NCBI RefSeq assembly: GCF_027497495.1
Contig: NZ_CP114205.1
Span: 6,200,001 to 6,264,000, forward strand
DNA: 64,000 nucleotides
From: Streptomyces tubercidicus
GTDB lineage: Bacteria > Actinomycetota > Actinomycetes > Streptomycetales > Streptomycetaceae
Direction: 5' to 3'
Under the pieces are notes generated by a model that had not been told where the DNA came from, did not search any database, and saw only the letters and a program-made list of their open reading frames with translations. This document shows, one piece after another, positions 36,009 through 48,755 of the stretch. The position numbers and the translations under genes were made by a program. Every line of letters begins with the position of its first letter. The stretch's first letter is position 1.

Positions 36009-36962
36009 GTGTTGGATCCCCAGGGTTTGTATGAATGGGAGCCGAGCGGGCTCGCGGAGGTGGAGGCGATCGCCTCCAGGGACTCCGCCGGACTGGTGCT
36101 GCTGTACCACTTCGACGGGTACATCGACGCCGGCGAGACCGGCGACCAGATCGTGGAACGGCTGCTGGACGGCCTGCCGAACGAGGTCGTCGCCCGCTTC
36201 GACCACGACCGCCTCGTCGACTACCGGGCCCGCCGCCCCTTGCTCACCTTTGAGAGCGGCCGCTGGACCGCCTACGAGACCCCGAGCATTGAGCTGCGGC
36301 TCGTACGGGACACCACCGACGCGCCGTTCCTGCTGCTGTCCGGACCCGAACCGGATGTGGAGTGGGAGCGCTTCGCGGGCGCCGTGAAGGAGATCGTGGA
36401 GCGGCTCGGTGTGCGCCTCTCGGTGAACTTCCACGGCATCCCCATGGGCGTCCCGCACACCCGCCCGGTAGGCATCACCCCGCACGGCAACCGCACCGAT
36501 CTGATGCCGGGCCACGGCGGGTTCTTCGATGAGGCGCAGGTGCCCGGCAGCGCGGAGGCGCTGATCGAATTCCGGCTGGCGGAAGCGGGCCACGATGTCC
36601 TGGGGGTGGCGGCGCATGTACCGCACTACATCGCCCGGTCCGCGTACCCGGACGCCGCGCTGACCGCTCTGGAGGCCGTGACGGCCGCGACCGGCCTGGT
36701 ACTGCCGGGCGCCGCGCATTCACTGCGCACGGAGGCGCTGCGGACCCAGGAGGAGATCGAGCGCCAGATCTCGGAGGGCGACGAGGAACTGGTCGCACTG
36801 GTCAGCGGGCTGGAGCATCAGTATGACGCGGTGGCCGGAGCGGAAAGCCGGGGAAATCTGGTGGCCGAGTCGGTGGAACTGCCCTCGGCCGACGAGATCG
36901 GCAGGGAATTCGAGCGCTTCTTGGCAGAGCGGGAGGGGGATGGGGGGACGGGTGGGGGGTGA
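36009..36962 (+). CDS. PAC2-family (proteasome assembly chaperone-like) protein
   Basis: This 317-aa protein carries the PAC2 domain over residues 25-270 ([16 protein letters not shown] near 29-44, [10 protein letters not shown] near 78, [18 protein letters not shown] near 142). Archaeal and eukaryotic relatives chaperone proteasome assembly. Streptomyces has a proteasome, but a direct role is only inferred. The GTG start follows GGAGGAG by 9 nt. The rpsA - PAC2 - coaE order is a stable core arrangement. The C-terminal 40 residues form a charged helix, then Gly-rich residues. Confidence 0.88.
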   Translation: MLDPQGLYEWEPSGLAEVEAIASRDSAGLVLLYHFDGYIDAGETGDQIVERLLDGLPNEVVARFDHDRLVDYRARRPLLTFESGRWTAYETPSIELRLVRDTTDAPFLLLSGPEPDVEWERFAGAVKEIVERLGVRLSVNFHGIPMGVPHTRPVGITPHGNRTDLMPGHGGFFDEAQVPGSAEALIEFRLAEAGHDVLGVAAHVPHYIARSAYPDAALTALEAVTAATGLVLPGAAHSLRTEALRTQEEIERQISEGDEELVALVSGLEHQYDAVAGAESRGNLVAESVELPSADEIGREFERFLAEREGDGGTGGG

Positions 36963-37259
36963 GCCGGGTGGTGCGTGAGCCGGTCGGTGCGTGAGCCGGT
37001 CGGTGTGTGATTTGGGTAGGGCGTGATCGGTCTGGGGGCCTGTCCTGTGGGTGCCCCGACGGGTGGGTGCCTGATCGATCTGGGTGGTGCGTGACCGGTG
37101 GGTACGTGGTGTGAAGGGGCCGGTGCGCTAAGGGCCAGTGCCTGAAGTGGGCGGTGCACGAACCGGGTTGGTGCCTGAACGGGCCGGTGCCTGTCGGCCG
37201 ATGGCACGAACCGGGATGATGCTGAATGGGCCGGAGTCTGCTGCCGTCCGGGCGCAGCG
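36963..37259 (+). repeat. degenerate 16-20-bp tandem repeats between PAC2 gene and coaE
   Basis: The gap begins with two exact copies of GGTGCGTGAGCCGGTC and a third partial copy, and continues with looser units such as GGTGCGTGACCGGTGGG, GGTGCACGAACCGGG, GGTGCCTGAACGGGCC and GGTGCCTGTCGGCC. All share a GGTGC-TGA-CCGG core. No coding frame is supported. Confidence 0.6.
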
Positions 37260-37265
37260 TATAGC
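37260..37265 (+). promoter_or_regulatory. -10 element of coaE
   Basis: TATAGC lies 8 nt before the coaE ATG, with no Shine-Dalgarno between, consistent with a leaderless or near-leaderless transcript. No convincing -35 is visible. Confidence 0.4.
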
Positions 37266-37273
37266 GTGGGTGC

Positions 37274-37864
37274 ATGGTGAAGGTGGGGCTGACCGGCGGA
37301 ATCGGCGCGGGCAAAAGTGAGGTTTCGCGACTGCTGGCGTCGTATGGCGCGGTGATCGTGGACGCGGACAAGATCGCACGCGAGGTCGTTGAGCCGGGAA
37401 CACCCGGACTTGCCGCAGTGGTCGCGGAGTTCGGGGACGACATCCTCGCACCGGACGGCACGCTGGACCGGCCGAAACTGGGCGGCATCGTGTTCGCCGA
37501 ACCCGACAAGCTCAAGGCCCTCAACGCGATCGTGCATCCGCTGGTCGGGGCACGGTCGGCCGAACTCGAAGCATCGGCAGGCCCGGACGCGGTGGTGGTC
37601 CACGACGTGCCGCTGCTGACGGAGAACGGGCTGGCACCGCTCTACGACCTCGTGGTGGTCGTCGACGCCGCACCACAGACCCAGCTGGACCGCTTGGTAC
37701 GGCTGCGCGGCATGGCCGAGGACGAGGCCAAGTCCCGGATGGCGGCGCAGGCGTCTCGCGAACAGCGGCTGGCGGTCGCGGATCTGGTCATCGACAACGA
37801 CGGACCGCTGGAGGAGCTGGAACCGCAGGTCCGCGCAGTATGGGAGCGCCTGAGGACCGCCTGA
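37274..37864 (+). CDS. coaE: dephospho-CoA kinase
   Basis: This 196-aa kinase does the last step of coenzyme A synthesis, phosphorylating the 3'-OH of dephospho-CoA. The P-loop [11 protein letters not shown] is at residues 5-15, the substrate region [14 protein letters not shown] near 31-44, [11 protein letters not shown] near 111 and DRLVRLRGM near 134. Full length for the family. Unlike mycobacterial CoaE it has no C-terminal GrpB-like extension. Conserved order after rpsA and PAC2; the cupin gene begins 24 nt downstream. Confidence 0.95.
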   Translation: MVKVGLTGGIGAGKSEVSRLLASYGAVIVDADKIAREVVEPGTPGLAAVVAEFGDDILAPDGTLDRPKLGGIVFAEPDKLKALNAIVHPLVGARSAELEASAGPDAVVVHDVPLLTENGLAPLYDLVVVVDAAPQTQLDRLVRLRGMAEDEAKSRMAAQASREQRLAVADLVIDNDGPLEELEPQVRAVWERLRTA

Positions 37865-37887
37865 GGCCCGACGATACCCTCGCCGCC

Positions 37888-38346
37888 ATGACTGCTACTT
37901 CCGGCCTTGACGCCCACACCCCTGACCTTGAGTCCGCCCGCGCTGCGGAGCCCGTTTCCGGCACCGCCGCCGAGTCCTCCGCTGGGGACGCGGCGCCGGC
38001 ATCGTTCGTGGTCAACATCCCCGGCATCGCGGACGACGATCTGGAGCCGGAGCCCCTGGACCCTTCCCAGATCGTCTCCGGTGACCCGGTGGTGACCGGC
38101 AAGGTGCTGTGGGAGGCCCCCGACGGGCAGCAGATCCGGGGAATCTGGCAGATCACTCCGGGCGTGGTGACGGACACCGAGGCCAATGAGCTGTTCGTGG
38201 TCGTCAGCGGGCGCGCCACCATCGAGGTCGAGGGCGGCCCGGTACTGGAGGTAGGCCCCGGCGACGCCTGCGTCCTGCGCGAGGGCGACCAGACTCGCTG
38301 GACCGTGCACGAGACACTCCGCAAGGCGTACCACATCAGCTTGTAG
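37888..38346 (+). CDS. cupin-domain protein (DUF861/Cupin_3-type)
   Basis: This 152-aa protein has a single small cupin barrel over residues 75-150: IRGIWQITPGVVTDTEANELFVVVSGRATIEV, then GPGDACVLREGDQTRWTVHETLRKAY. This matches predicted cupin enzymes of the COG3450/ureidoglycine type. The usual metal-binding His residues are only partly present, with Glu in NELF and His in TVHETL, so metal binding is uncertain. The N-terminal 50 residues look disordered (Ala/Ser/Asp-rich). It starts 24 nt after coaE and is probably co-transcribed. Confidence 0.82.
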   Translation: MTATSGLDAHTPDLESARAAEPVSGTAAESSAGDAAPASFVVNIPGIADDDLEPEPLDPSQIVSGDPVVTGKVLWEAPDGQQIRGIWQITPGVVTDTEANELFVVVSGRATIEVEGGPVLEVGPGDACVLREGDQTRWTVHETLRKAYHISL

Positions 38347-39030
38347 AGGCAGGCCGGGTGGGCAGGGCCTGGCGGTACGGGTGCGGGGCGCGGGCGGCGG
38401 GACAGGGCCAGCGGGGGCAGGGGCAGGGGAACGGTATCCGGCAGGGGCGGGGGAGCTCGACGGCCCCCCGCCCACCGGCAGCCTGAAGAGTCTCGCCAAC
38501 TACGTCGACTCCCGGCGTGTGCTGCTGGACGACAGCACCCAGCATGCAGGGCGAGGGCGAGGGCGCGTCGCGGCAGGGAAGAGCCAGCATGGCGAGACAG
38601 GACCGGGTAGGCAGGTGCTGACGGCTGACGGCTGACGGCTGACGGCTGAGGGCGCGGGGAAATTGGGGCGGGCTGGCGGCTGTCTGGAGAGGAAGGCGGG
38701 CGCGTGGCTCTGGGGCCCTCCCCCTCCCCTCCCACCCTCCCGCCGCCTCCGCCTCCGCTCCGTTGCCCGTCGCCTGCTTCCTTGCGCCCTCGATGCGTCG
38801 CCTGCTTCTTTGCGGCCACCCTGCGTCGCGCAGCAGCCCTCCGTCCCCTTCGGGCTGCGTCGTCGCTCCTCCCCGGCACGTGGTGAGAGCCTCATGCAGC
38901 GTCGCTGGTAGGGCCGGTTGAGGCCGTGCCGACGGGGGAATGCCGGGACCGATGGGATTGTTGTGCCCCAGGCAACGCCGTACGGTCCGCAGACGATGGA
39001 TGTCCCGACGGCGAGGGAGAGGAGCAGGCC
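38347..39030. repeat. intergenic low-complexity stretch with short tandem repeats
   Basis: No gene is supported. It holds 4.9 copies of the heptamer GCTGACG (38617-38650), a polypyrimidine run of CCTCCC units (about 38714-38760), and a pair of 19-bp direct repeats CGTCGCCTGCTTCYTTGCG at 38768-38786 and 38796-38814. The last part before 39031 contains the ribosome-binding site of the TPR gene. Confidence 0.55.
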
Positions 39031-39450
39031 GTGCCCGAGAGCAGCCCCGAGACGCATGTCATCGACTTCCGCGCCGCGGAGCAGCTGTTGGCGACCCGCG
39101 ACCCGCGCGGCGCGATCCAACTGCTGGACTCGGTCATCACAGCGCATCCCGAGAACACCGCGGCCCGACTGCTGCGCGCCCGTGCCTTCTTTCTCGCCGC
39201 GCAACTGCGTCCCGCGGAACTCGAATTCCAGATCGTGCTGGAACGCGAACCGGACAACGCCTTCGCGCACTTCGCACTCGGCCGCACCCTGGAACGCGGC
39301 GGCCGGTCCGAGGAGGCGCTGCGCCACTTCCGACTGGCCGCGGCTCTTGAGCCGCGCCCGGAGTACATCGAAGCCGCCCGCTTCGCACACGACACCGGTG
39401 ACGGTGACGGCGAACGCGACCCCGGTCCGTCAAACCGCGACCCGGAGTAG
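39031..39450 (+). CDS. tetratricopeptide-repeat protein
   Basis: This 139-aa soluble protein contains two to three TPR units (RAAEQLLATRDPRGAIQLLDSVI near 14-36, ARLLRARAFFLAAQLRPAELEF near 45-66, and FAHFALGRTLERGGRSEEALRHF near 77-99). The helices form a protein-interaction scaffold. The GTG start is preceded by GAGGAG. The acidic, Asp/Gly-rich tail is probably flexible. No partner is suggested by neighbours. Similar small TPR proteins are common near this point of Streptomyces chromosomes. Confidence 0.85.
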   Translation: MPESSPETHVIDFRAAEQLLATRDPRGAIQLLDSVITAHPENTAARLLRARAFFLAAQLRPAELEFQIVLEREPDNAFAHFALGRTLERGGRSEEALRHFRLAAALEPRPEYIEAARFAHDTGDGDGERDPGPSNRDPE

Positions 39451-40008
39451 TCACGCCGAGGCCGTTCCGTGTCAACCTCCCTTCCCTCGGGGTGTCTTGT
39501 GCGCGCCAGCGGGAGTGTGACGCCATGGGGTCCGGGCGGCCAGGCCGTGCCGCGTCGTAAGTACGGCGGCCCGGGGCCGGCGGGGGCATGTCCCTACGGT
39601 CCGGGAATGGTCGGCCGCCAGCCCCGGTGCCGCCACGCGGCGCCCACCCGCCGGGGTGCGACCGGCCCACGACGCGGTGCGTAGGAGCGTCCGGGCGGTC
39701 CCTCTGGGTGGAGCCGACCGGGGGTAGCTCCGGGCACCTGGAGCGCGGGTCGTGTGGCCCTCTCCGGTCGGACCCTCGTCCCGTTCCGTACCCGAGAGGC
39801 ATCAGGCCAGCACACGGTGCGATCCGGGCCGCCCGGCACCACTCCCCGCAGTCCCTACGGCTTGCTGTTCCGTCTCCGCCCGCAGCCCTCCGGCCTGCTA
39901 TCACGCCTCCGGCCCCGCAGCCTCTCCGCCCTCGCAAGCCCGTACGGACTCTGTCGCGCCTCCGGCCCCGCAGCCCCTCCGCCTCCGCAGCCCCCCGGCC
40001 TGCAGCCG
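39451..40008. repeat. non-coding stretch with direct repeats and copies of the DUF6343 gene end
   Basis: No gene is supported. A 27-bp direct repeat with one mismatch begins CGCCTCCGGCCCCGCAGCC at 39904-39930 and 39957-39983. Near 39857 the sequence TACGGCTTGCTGTTCCGTCTCCG resembles the last codons of the DUF6343 gene (40010 onward), suggesting repeated small duplications of that 3' end. Confidence 0.45.
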
Positions 40009-40323
40009 CTACGGCCTGTTGTTGCGTCTCCGGCCCATGCCGTTGCGTATGTCGAACGCGTCGTTGCGGCCTCGGTCAGGGGTGTAGGGCGGTACGTCCT
40101 TGCCCGGCTGGTAGTGCGCTCCCTGGCGGATGTGGCGGATCACCAATGCCAGGTCCGTGGCCGCCACCATCGCCAGCGCGGCACACGCGGCGGCCCACTC
40201 CGGCCTACCGGCGTTGACGAAGGCCACGGCTCCGGCGATCGTCCACAGCAACCCCCACAGCGCCAGCCCGCAACGGATTTTCAGTGGGCTGCGTGCATGA
40301 AGGGGCTCATCTCCTGTACGCAT
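40009..40323 (-). CDS. DUF6343 family small membrane protein
   Basis: This 104-aa protein has two hydrophobic segments (CGLALWGLLWTIAGAVAFV near 20-38 and AAACAALAMVAATDLALVI near 48-66), followed by the conserved tail RHIRQGAHYQPGKDVPPYTPDRG near 67-89, which identifies the Streptomyces DUF6343 family. The start MRTGDEPLHARSPLK matches the family's usual beginning; a longer frame would extend into the helicase gene. It ends just before a repeat-rich non-coding region. Function unknown, inner-membrane location inferred. Confidence 0.85.
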   Translation of the reverse strand: MRTGDEPLHARSPLKIRCGLALWGLLWTIAGAVAFVNAGRPEWAAACAALAMVAATDLALVIRHIRQGAHYQPGKDVPPYTPDRGRNDAFDIRNGMGRRRNNRP

Positions 40324-40369
40324 CGGAACCCATCTCCCACCTCCAGGATCCTCCCGTTCGATGAGCCAG

Positions 40370-41920
40370 TCACCAGCCGCCGGCACCTCTTTCCACACTT
40401 TTCACCCTCTGCTCCCCGGGTTTCTCCGTGGTGGGGCGTGGGTCGCCGGCGGGGTGGCTGTTGATCCACGAAAGCCCGCCGAGGTCGAGCAGCGATCGGG
40501 CGCGGGTCACGGCGACGTAGGCCAAGCGCGCCTCGTCGATGTCGATCGGGCCGGGGACGGGGGTTCCGTCCTCGTGGCGCTCGTCGTGGTCTTCGGGGGC
40601 GGTGAAATCGTCGGCGATGCGCACGCGCGCCCACTCCCGGCCCTTGGCCCGATGAGCCGTGGACACCGTCACCTCGGCGGAGTCCTCGGGGGAGAGCCGG
40701 TCCAGGGCACACAGCAGTGTCTCCGTGCCGTGCTCGTCGACGAGCTCCACCAGGGGCAGCAGATCCCGTCCGGCCGGGTCGAACTCCGCGTACTCGCGTA
40801 GTTCGCCCCAGGTCTCGAAGAGCATCAGTTCCGGGTGTGCCGTGCGGCGTCCGGACTCAAGGTCGTGTGCGGCGCGGGCAAGGGCGCTGAGTGCCTCGCC
40901 GCCGCCGGCCAGCGCGACCCGGCGGTTCGCGTCCAGCTGTCGTATCACCTCCACCATCGCTCCCACATTGGTCCGGCACAGGACCGCGTCCGGCGCACGG
41001 GCCGTGCCCAACTCCGTCTCCAGGCCGGGTGACCCTGTGAGCCGGATCGGTGCGCCGATGATCGTGAGCCAGCGATTGGCCTCGGCGGCGAGCGAGGGGC
41101 CGAAGCGGAACGAGCGGGAGAGGCTGAGCTGTCGGCCGTCGAATCCGGTCATCACGTCGCGCGCGCCGCGCCAGCCGTAGATGGCCTGGGCGGAGTCCCC
41201 GACCAGCACCAGCTGAGCGTGGTCACCCTGGGCCGTGAAGACCTGCTCGACCACGGGGTTGGTGTCCTGTGCCTCGTCGAGGAGCAGGAAGTCCGCCGGG
41301 ATGACGGGATCACGCAGTGCCCACATCTTGAGGTAGTGGTCATGCTCGAAGCGGACCACGCCGTGATCGGGGCGCTGTAAATCGGCCCAGGCCTTGCGCG
41401 CGTAGGGGAGGGTGAGCTCGGCGAGCTGTGCCCGCAGCGGCTCGGTTTCGGCTCCGCGCAGGGGCGGGACGTGGTGCGGGGCGATCTCGGTGTCTGCCGA
41501 CTGGCAGAAGCGGGTGACGGTGCGCAGGACCGTGTGGGAGAGCGCCCTGTTGGTGATCTTGCGCGCTCCGAGGCGTACGGACATGTCCTCGTCGATGCCC
41601 AGGGCCGCGCCCGTGCGCCAGCCCGCTTGCCGTGGGGCGTTCATCCGCGCCTGGTAGTCCCTGCCGACGGAGGTGTAGGCGAGGGCATGGGCGGTCCCGC
41701 AGGTCACCTCGGTGGGGAAGGCTCGGGCGGCCTGGCGTGCGACAGCTCTGTTGAAGGCGATATAGCGGCCCCGTCGGCCCTGCCGCCGCGCGGTGCGGGC
41801 GAGCAGTGCGAGGGTCGTGGTCTTGCCGGTCCCGGCGCCGGCCTGGATCACGAGATGTGCGCCGGTCGGGAAGGCCTCCGTCGCGGCGGCTTGTTCGTGC
41901 GTGGGGGTGTGCGTGTGCAT
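40370..41920 (-). CDS. UvrD/Rep-like superfamily 1 helicase
   Basis: This 516-aa helicase is shorter than UvrD. Motif I is AGAGTGKTTTLALL near 27-40, motif II LLLDEAQDTN near 207-216, motif III GDSAQAIYGWRGA near 236-248, motif V STAHRAKGREW near 436 and motif VI YVAVTRARSLL near 477. It probably unwinds DNA with reduced accessory domains. Leu181 is encoded by TTA (41378-41380), so translation should depend on bldA tRNA and be favoured late in growth. GAGGAG precedes the ATG. It is divergent from the SNF2-SWIM operon across about 280 bp. Confidence 0.92.
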   Translation of the reverse strand: MHTHTPTHEQAAATEAFPTGAHLVIQAGAGTGKTTTLALLARTARRQGRRGRYIAFNRAVARQAARAFPTEVTCGTAHALAYTSVGRDYQARMNAPRQAGWRTGAALGIDEDMSVRLGARKITNRALSHTVLRTVTRFCQSADTEIAPHHVPPLRGAETEPLRAQLAELTLPYARKAWADLQRPDHGVVRFEHDHYLKMWALRDPVIPADFLLLDEAQDTNPVVEQVFTAQGDHAQLVLVGDSAQAIYGWRGARDVMTGFDGRQLSLSRSFRFGPSLAAEANRWLTIIGAPIRLTGSPGLETELGTARAPDAVLCRTNVGAMVEVIRQLDANRRVALAGGGEALSALARAAHDLESGRRTAHPELMLFETWGELREYAEFDPAGRDLLPLVELVDEHGTETLLCALDRLSPEDSAEVTVSTAHRAKGREWARVRIADDFTAPEDHDERHEDGTPVPGPIDIDEARLAYVAVTRARSLLDLGGLSWINSHPAGDPRPTTEKPGEQRVKSVERGAGGW

Positions 41921-42064
41921 GAGCGCTCCTCACCGATATCGAGCTGGTCGATCACTGAGAGTGATGACCTCGCTCACCGTAGCGGATTTCGGTGTGCGGG
42001 CAAGGAGATTTTCGTGGGCTGTGGATAACTCCGGCCGGTGTGCGGAAAGCGCAGGTGGGAGGCG

Positions 42065-42087
42065 TTGTCAGTGCTGTCTGGTTCCAT
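42065..42087 (+). promoter_or_regulatory. near-match to the DNA-damage promoter upstream of the SNF2 operon
   Basis: TTGTCAGTG (42065-42073), 8 nt, then TTCCAT (42082-42087) matches TTGTCAGTG-N8-TANNNT except for T in place of the second -10 base. The SNF2-helicase start lies 113 nt downstream, so this would not be leaderless. Confidence 0.45.
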
Positions 42088-42200
42088 CGGACTCAGGCAG
42101 CGGCGGTCCGGCGATCGTCGGCGGGCCGGGGCGTCGCGGGGTGCAATGACCGCCGTCCGCGGCGGAGGCGCAGACGCGGGAGAGGGGCGCGGGAGACGCA

Positions 42201-45259
<3,059 letters not shown>

Positions 45260-45263
<4 letters not shown>

Positions 45264-46705
45264 CCCCTCGCCGCACCTCCGGGCGCGCCGCCGCCGCGGA
45301 CCGGCTGGCCCGCGCGGACCGCTCCCGTACCTTCCCGCCGCTGCCGGCCCGGTCCGGTGCCCGGGGGCTGTTCGCCGAATCCTGGTGGGGCAGCGCGTGG
45401 CTGGACGCGCTGGAGACCACCGCCCTCGACAGCGCCCGGCTCGCCCGCGGCCGGACCTACGCCCGCGACGGCCATGTCGACACCATCAACGTCACCCCGG
45501 GCCGTGTCGTCGCCACCGTACGCGGCAGCAGACCCCGGCCCTACAGCGCCGACATCCGACTCCGGACCCTCAGCGACGAGGAGTGGGACCGCCTCCTGGA
45601 GGCCATCGCCGCGGAGCCGGACCACCTGACCGCCCTGCTGGCCAAGAAGCTGCCCCGGGCGCTGGCCGAGGGCGAGACGCCGCTCCTCCCCGGGCCGGGC
45701 GACCTCGTCCCCCGATGCTCGTGTCCCGATGACGGCCGGCCCTGCAAGCACGCGGCCGCACTCTGCTTCCAGGTGGCCCGCCTTCTGGACGCGGACCCGT
45801 TCGTGCTGCTGCTGATCCGCGGCCGCGGTGAACGCGAACTCCTCGACGACCTCACCCGCCGCAACGCCGCCCGCACCGCAGACGAAGCCCGCGCCCACAC
45901 GGTCGCCGCCACGCTGCCGCCCGTGCATGGCCAGGGGCCCCAGGCCCGTGCAGCGACGCCAACTGTTGCCCCAGGGTCGGCCGTTGAGGCGGCCACCGGC
46001 GGGCGTGCTGCACCGGGGACGTCCACGCCGCCCGGTGTCCTGGCCAGAGTGGCGCTCGCCGACCGCCCCCGGCCGCCGCTCCCGCCACCGTTGCCGGTGC
46101 CCCCACGGCCCGGCCGCCCGCCGGCCCTGCCGGACGGCGACGGCCTGCCCTTCGACCCCGCCGCCCTCGAATTCCTGGCAGCCGACGCCGCCGCCCGCGC
46201 CCACGCCTGTGTGTCCGCCGCCGGGCCCCCGAGCCCCGGCTCCGTACGCCCGCCTGTTCACAGCCCGTTCCCGTCGCTGCCCCCATGGGAGGACGCCATC
46301 CGTCTGACGGCCACCGCCCACCCCACCGCCGGCCTGACCTCCACCACCCGCACCCTGTACCGCGATCTCGCCGCGGCGACCGGCCGTACGACCACGGACG
46401 TGGCCCGCTCCGTCGCCGCCTGGCGGCAGGGCGGACCCGAAGGACTCGCCCTCCTGGACACCACTTGGAACCCCCCGGCCGGCGACTTCGACCGGGCCCG
46501 CAGCGCCCTCCTGGCCGCAGACCTCCCGTCCCTGCGCCCGCGCCACAACCGCCTCACCGACCCGGACCGCGGCATCCAGCTCCGCTTCGGCCACGACCAC
46601 CGCTGGTATCCCTACGAAGCCGAGCCCGGCACCGACGACTGGTGGCCCACCGGCCCGGCCGACCCCGACCCCGTGGGCGCCCTCACCGCCCTGCTCGCGC
46701 GATGA
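45260..46705 (+). CDS. SWIM zinc-finger protein
   Basis: This 481-aa protein has a SWIM finger CSCPDDGRPCKHAAAL near 153-168 (CxC-x6-CxH), a DNA- or protein-binding zinc module often found with SNF2 helicases. The N-terminal part has the family opening FAESWWGSAWLDALE near 36 and a region ending in RPYSADIRLRTL. After residue 220 it is Ala/Pro/Gly-rich, with a final helical domain (TRTLYRDLAAATGRTTTDV near 360). Start and stop overlap both neighbours by ATGA, so the three proteins are likely made in fixed ratio and act together. Confidence 0.88.
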
Positions 46706-48651
46706 CTAACCTCGACGCCGTGGAAGGTCTCGACGCACTCACCCGGTCCCTCGCCCAGCGCACCCCCGAACAGCTCGCCGCGCTCCTCACCCGCCACGCC
46801 GAGCCGCTCGCCCGCCGGCCCGCCCCCACCGAACTACGCGGACTGGCAAGCGCCCTGTGGTCGTACGAAACCCTCCACCAACTGGTGCTGCACCTCGACC
46901 ACCCCCGGCTCCAGGTGCTCACCGCCGCCGCCCGCATCAGCCAGGAGCGCGCCCGGAACGCCGCCGCCGGCCCCGCCGCCCCCGCGCCGGGCGCCGACTA
47001 CCAGTCCCTGATGGCACACCGGCTGTCCTTCGCCCACCTGGCCAGTGAACCCGTCCCGCCCGAGGACGTCTTCGCCGCCCTCGGCGGCACCTCTCCCGGC
47101 CGGACCCGCAGCGTTGCCGAAACCGCCCTGCACGCCCTGTACGACGACGGGCTCGCCGCGCCGACCGAGGACGGCGCGATCGTCGTCCCGCCGCGCACCC
47201 CGCAACTCCTGGCCGCCCACCACCCCGGCCCGCTCCTCCCCGACGCCCCGCGCCCCGTCCCGGAGGACCCTGCCGGGCCCGCGACGCCCGCCGCGGCCGT
47301 CCCGCCGACCTCACCGCACGACGAATCCCGGGCCGCCGCGGCGACCCTCGCCGCCACCCTGGACCGCCTGCTGGCCTCCCTGGCGACGCAGCCCGCCGCG
47401 CTGCGCAAGTCGGGCGGGCTGGCCGTACGGGAGATCAAACGGCTGGCCAAGGCGGCCGGCGCCACCGAACCGCACACCCGCCTCCTGCTCGACCTGGCGC
47501 TCGCCGCCGACCTGATCGCGCTGACCCGTACCCCGTCCGGCATCACCGCGCTCCCTACTGGTGCCTACGACGACTGGCTCGCCCGTCCGCCCGGCGCCCG
47601 CCTCGCCCCCGTCCTGGCCGCCTGGTCAGGGCTGTGGGACATCCCCACCCACACCCCGTTCGGCGAGACCCCGACCGCACTGGTCCGCGGCCACGACCGG
47701 CACGCGCCGGCCCTCCGGCACGCCCTCCTCGCCGCCCTGGCCACCGTCCCCCACGGCGCGGGAGCCCCCCTCCCGCCCCTGCCGTTCACCGAACCCCCGG
47801 AACAGGAGACCGGCAGCCACAGCCCATGGCAGGACCTCCTCCGGGCAGCGGACTGGCACCGCCCCCTCGCCGTCACCCACCAGCCGATGGCCGGGGAACG
47901 TGCCGCCCACACCCTCCACGAAGCGGCCTACCTGGGCCTGACCGCCCATGGCACCCTCACCCCGCTCGGCCACGCCCTGCTCGCCGACCCCCGGTCGCTG
48001 GACGGACCGCTCACCGATCTGCTGCCGCCGCTCCTCGAACAGGCCCATTTCCAGGCCGATCTGACCGCGGTGGTGCCCGGCCGCCCGGCCGCCGCGCTCG
48101 CCGCACTGCTCACCTCCGCGGCCGACCGCGAATCCGAAGGCCACGCCGTGACCTGGCGCTTCACCCCCACCTCCGTACGCCGCGCCCTGGATACCGGCCA
48201 TACCGCCGACACCCTCCTGGAGGACCTCACCCGCGCCTCGGCGACCGGCCCGCTGCCGCAGCCACTCGGCTACCTCATCCGCGACACCGCCCGCGCCCAC
48301 GGCCGGATGCGTGTCCTGCCCGCCGCCTGCTGCATCCGCTCCGACGACGAAGCCCTCGTCAAGGAACTCGCCGCCCACCGGGCCCTGCACGACCTCGGGC
48401 TGCGCGCCATCGCCCCGACCGTCCTGGTCAGCGCCCGGCCACCGGCCGCCACCCTGGACGCGCTGCGCGCCGCCGGTTACGCACCGGCCCTGGAATCCGA
48501 CACCGGCACCACGACCGTCGAACGCCTCCCCACCCACCGCGCCACGGCACCCGTCCCCGCCCGTGATCACCGGGCGCCGCTCGCCCTCGCCCACCGCCTC
48601 CTGGGGGTCCCGGCACCACCCCACGAGGCCCCAAAGTCCGGCGGCGCATGA
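46702..48651 (+). CDS. helicase-associated (XPB N-terminal-like, Helicase_C_3) protein
   Basis: This 649-aa protein begins MTNLDAVEGLD and overlaps the SWIM gene by ATGA. It lacks Walker motifs. The C-terminal 250 residues (PLLEQAHFQADLTAVVPGRP near 450, WRFTPTSVRRALDTGHTADTLLEDLTRAS near 490, VLPAACCIRSDDEALVKEL near 540) match the helicase-associated domain resembling the damage-recognition region of XPB/Ssl2. The N-terminal part looks like repeated winged helices. It probably acts as an adaptor for the SNF2 ATPase and SWIM protein. Function is not established. Confidence 0.82.
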   Translation: MTNLDAVEGLDALTRSLAQRTPEQLAALLTRHAEPLARRPAPTELRGLASALWSYETLHQLVLHLDHPRLQVLTAAARISQERARNAAAGPAAPAPGADYQSLMAHRLSFAHLASEPVPPEDVFAALGGTSPGRTRSVAETALHALYDDGLAAPTEDGAIVVPPRTPQLLAAHHPGPLLPDAPRPVPEDPAGPATPAAAVPPTSPHDESRAAAATLAATLDRLLASLATQPAALRKSGGLAVREIKRLAKAAGATEPHTRLLLDLALAADLIALTRTPSGITALPTGAYDDWLARPPGARLAPVLAAWSGLWDIPTHTPFGETPTALVRGHDRHAPALRHALLAALATVPHGAGAPLPPLPFTEPPEQETGSHSPWQDLLRAADWHRPLAVTHQPMAGERAAHTLHEAAYLGLTAHGTLTPLGHALLADPRSLDGPLTDLLPPLLEQAHFQADLTAVVPGRPAAALAALLTSAADRESEGHAVTWRFTPTSVRRALDTGHTADTLLEDLTRASATGPLPQPLGYLIRDTARAHGRMRVLPAACCIRSDDEALVKELAAHRALHDLGLRAIAPTVLVSARPPAATLDALRAAGYAPALESDTGTTTVERLPTHRATAPVPARDHRAPLALAHRLLGVPAPPHEAPKSGGA

Positions 48652-48755
48652 CCCGTTGGCCGCGGGGCGCGCCTCCGGACGGTGCCAGGGACGCTCCGGG
48701 AGGGACGCCGCGCGCCCGGCGGACCACCGGGCGGACGGGCCCCACGGCCATGCCG

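Noticed and set aside
36963-37259. Possible CRISPR array.
   Set aside because: Units are degenerate, contiguous and of uneven length without unique spacers, and no cas genes are present.
38381-38635. Small plus-strand frame after the cupin gene.
   Set aside because: Gly/Arg-rich, ends within the GCTGACG microsatellite, no ribosome-binding site or family features.
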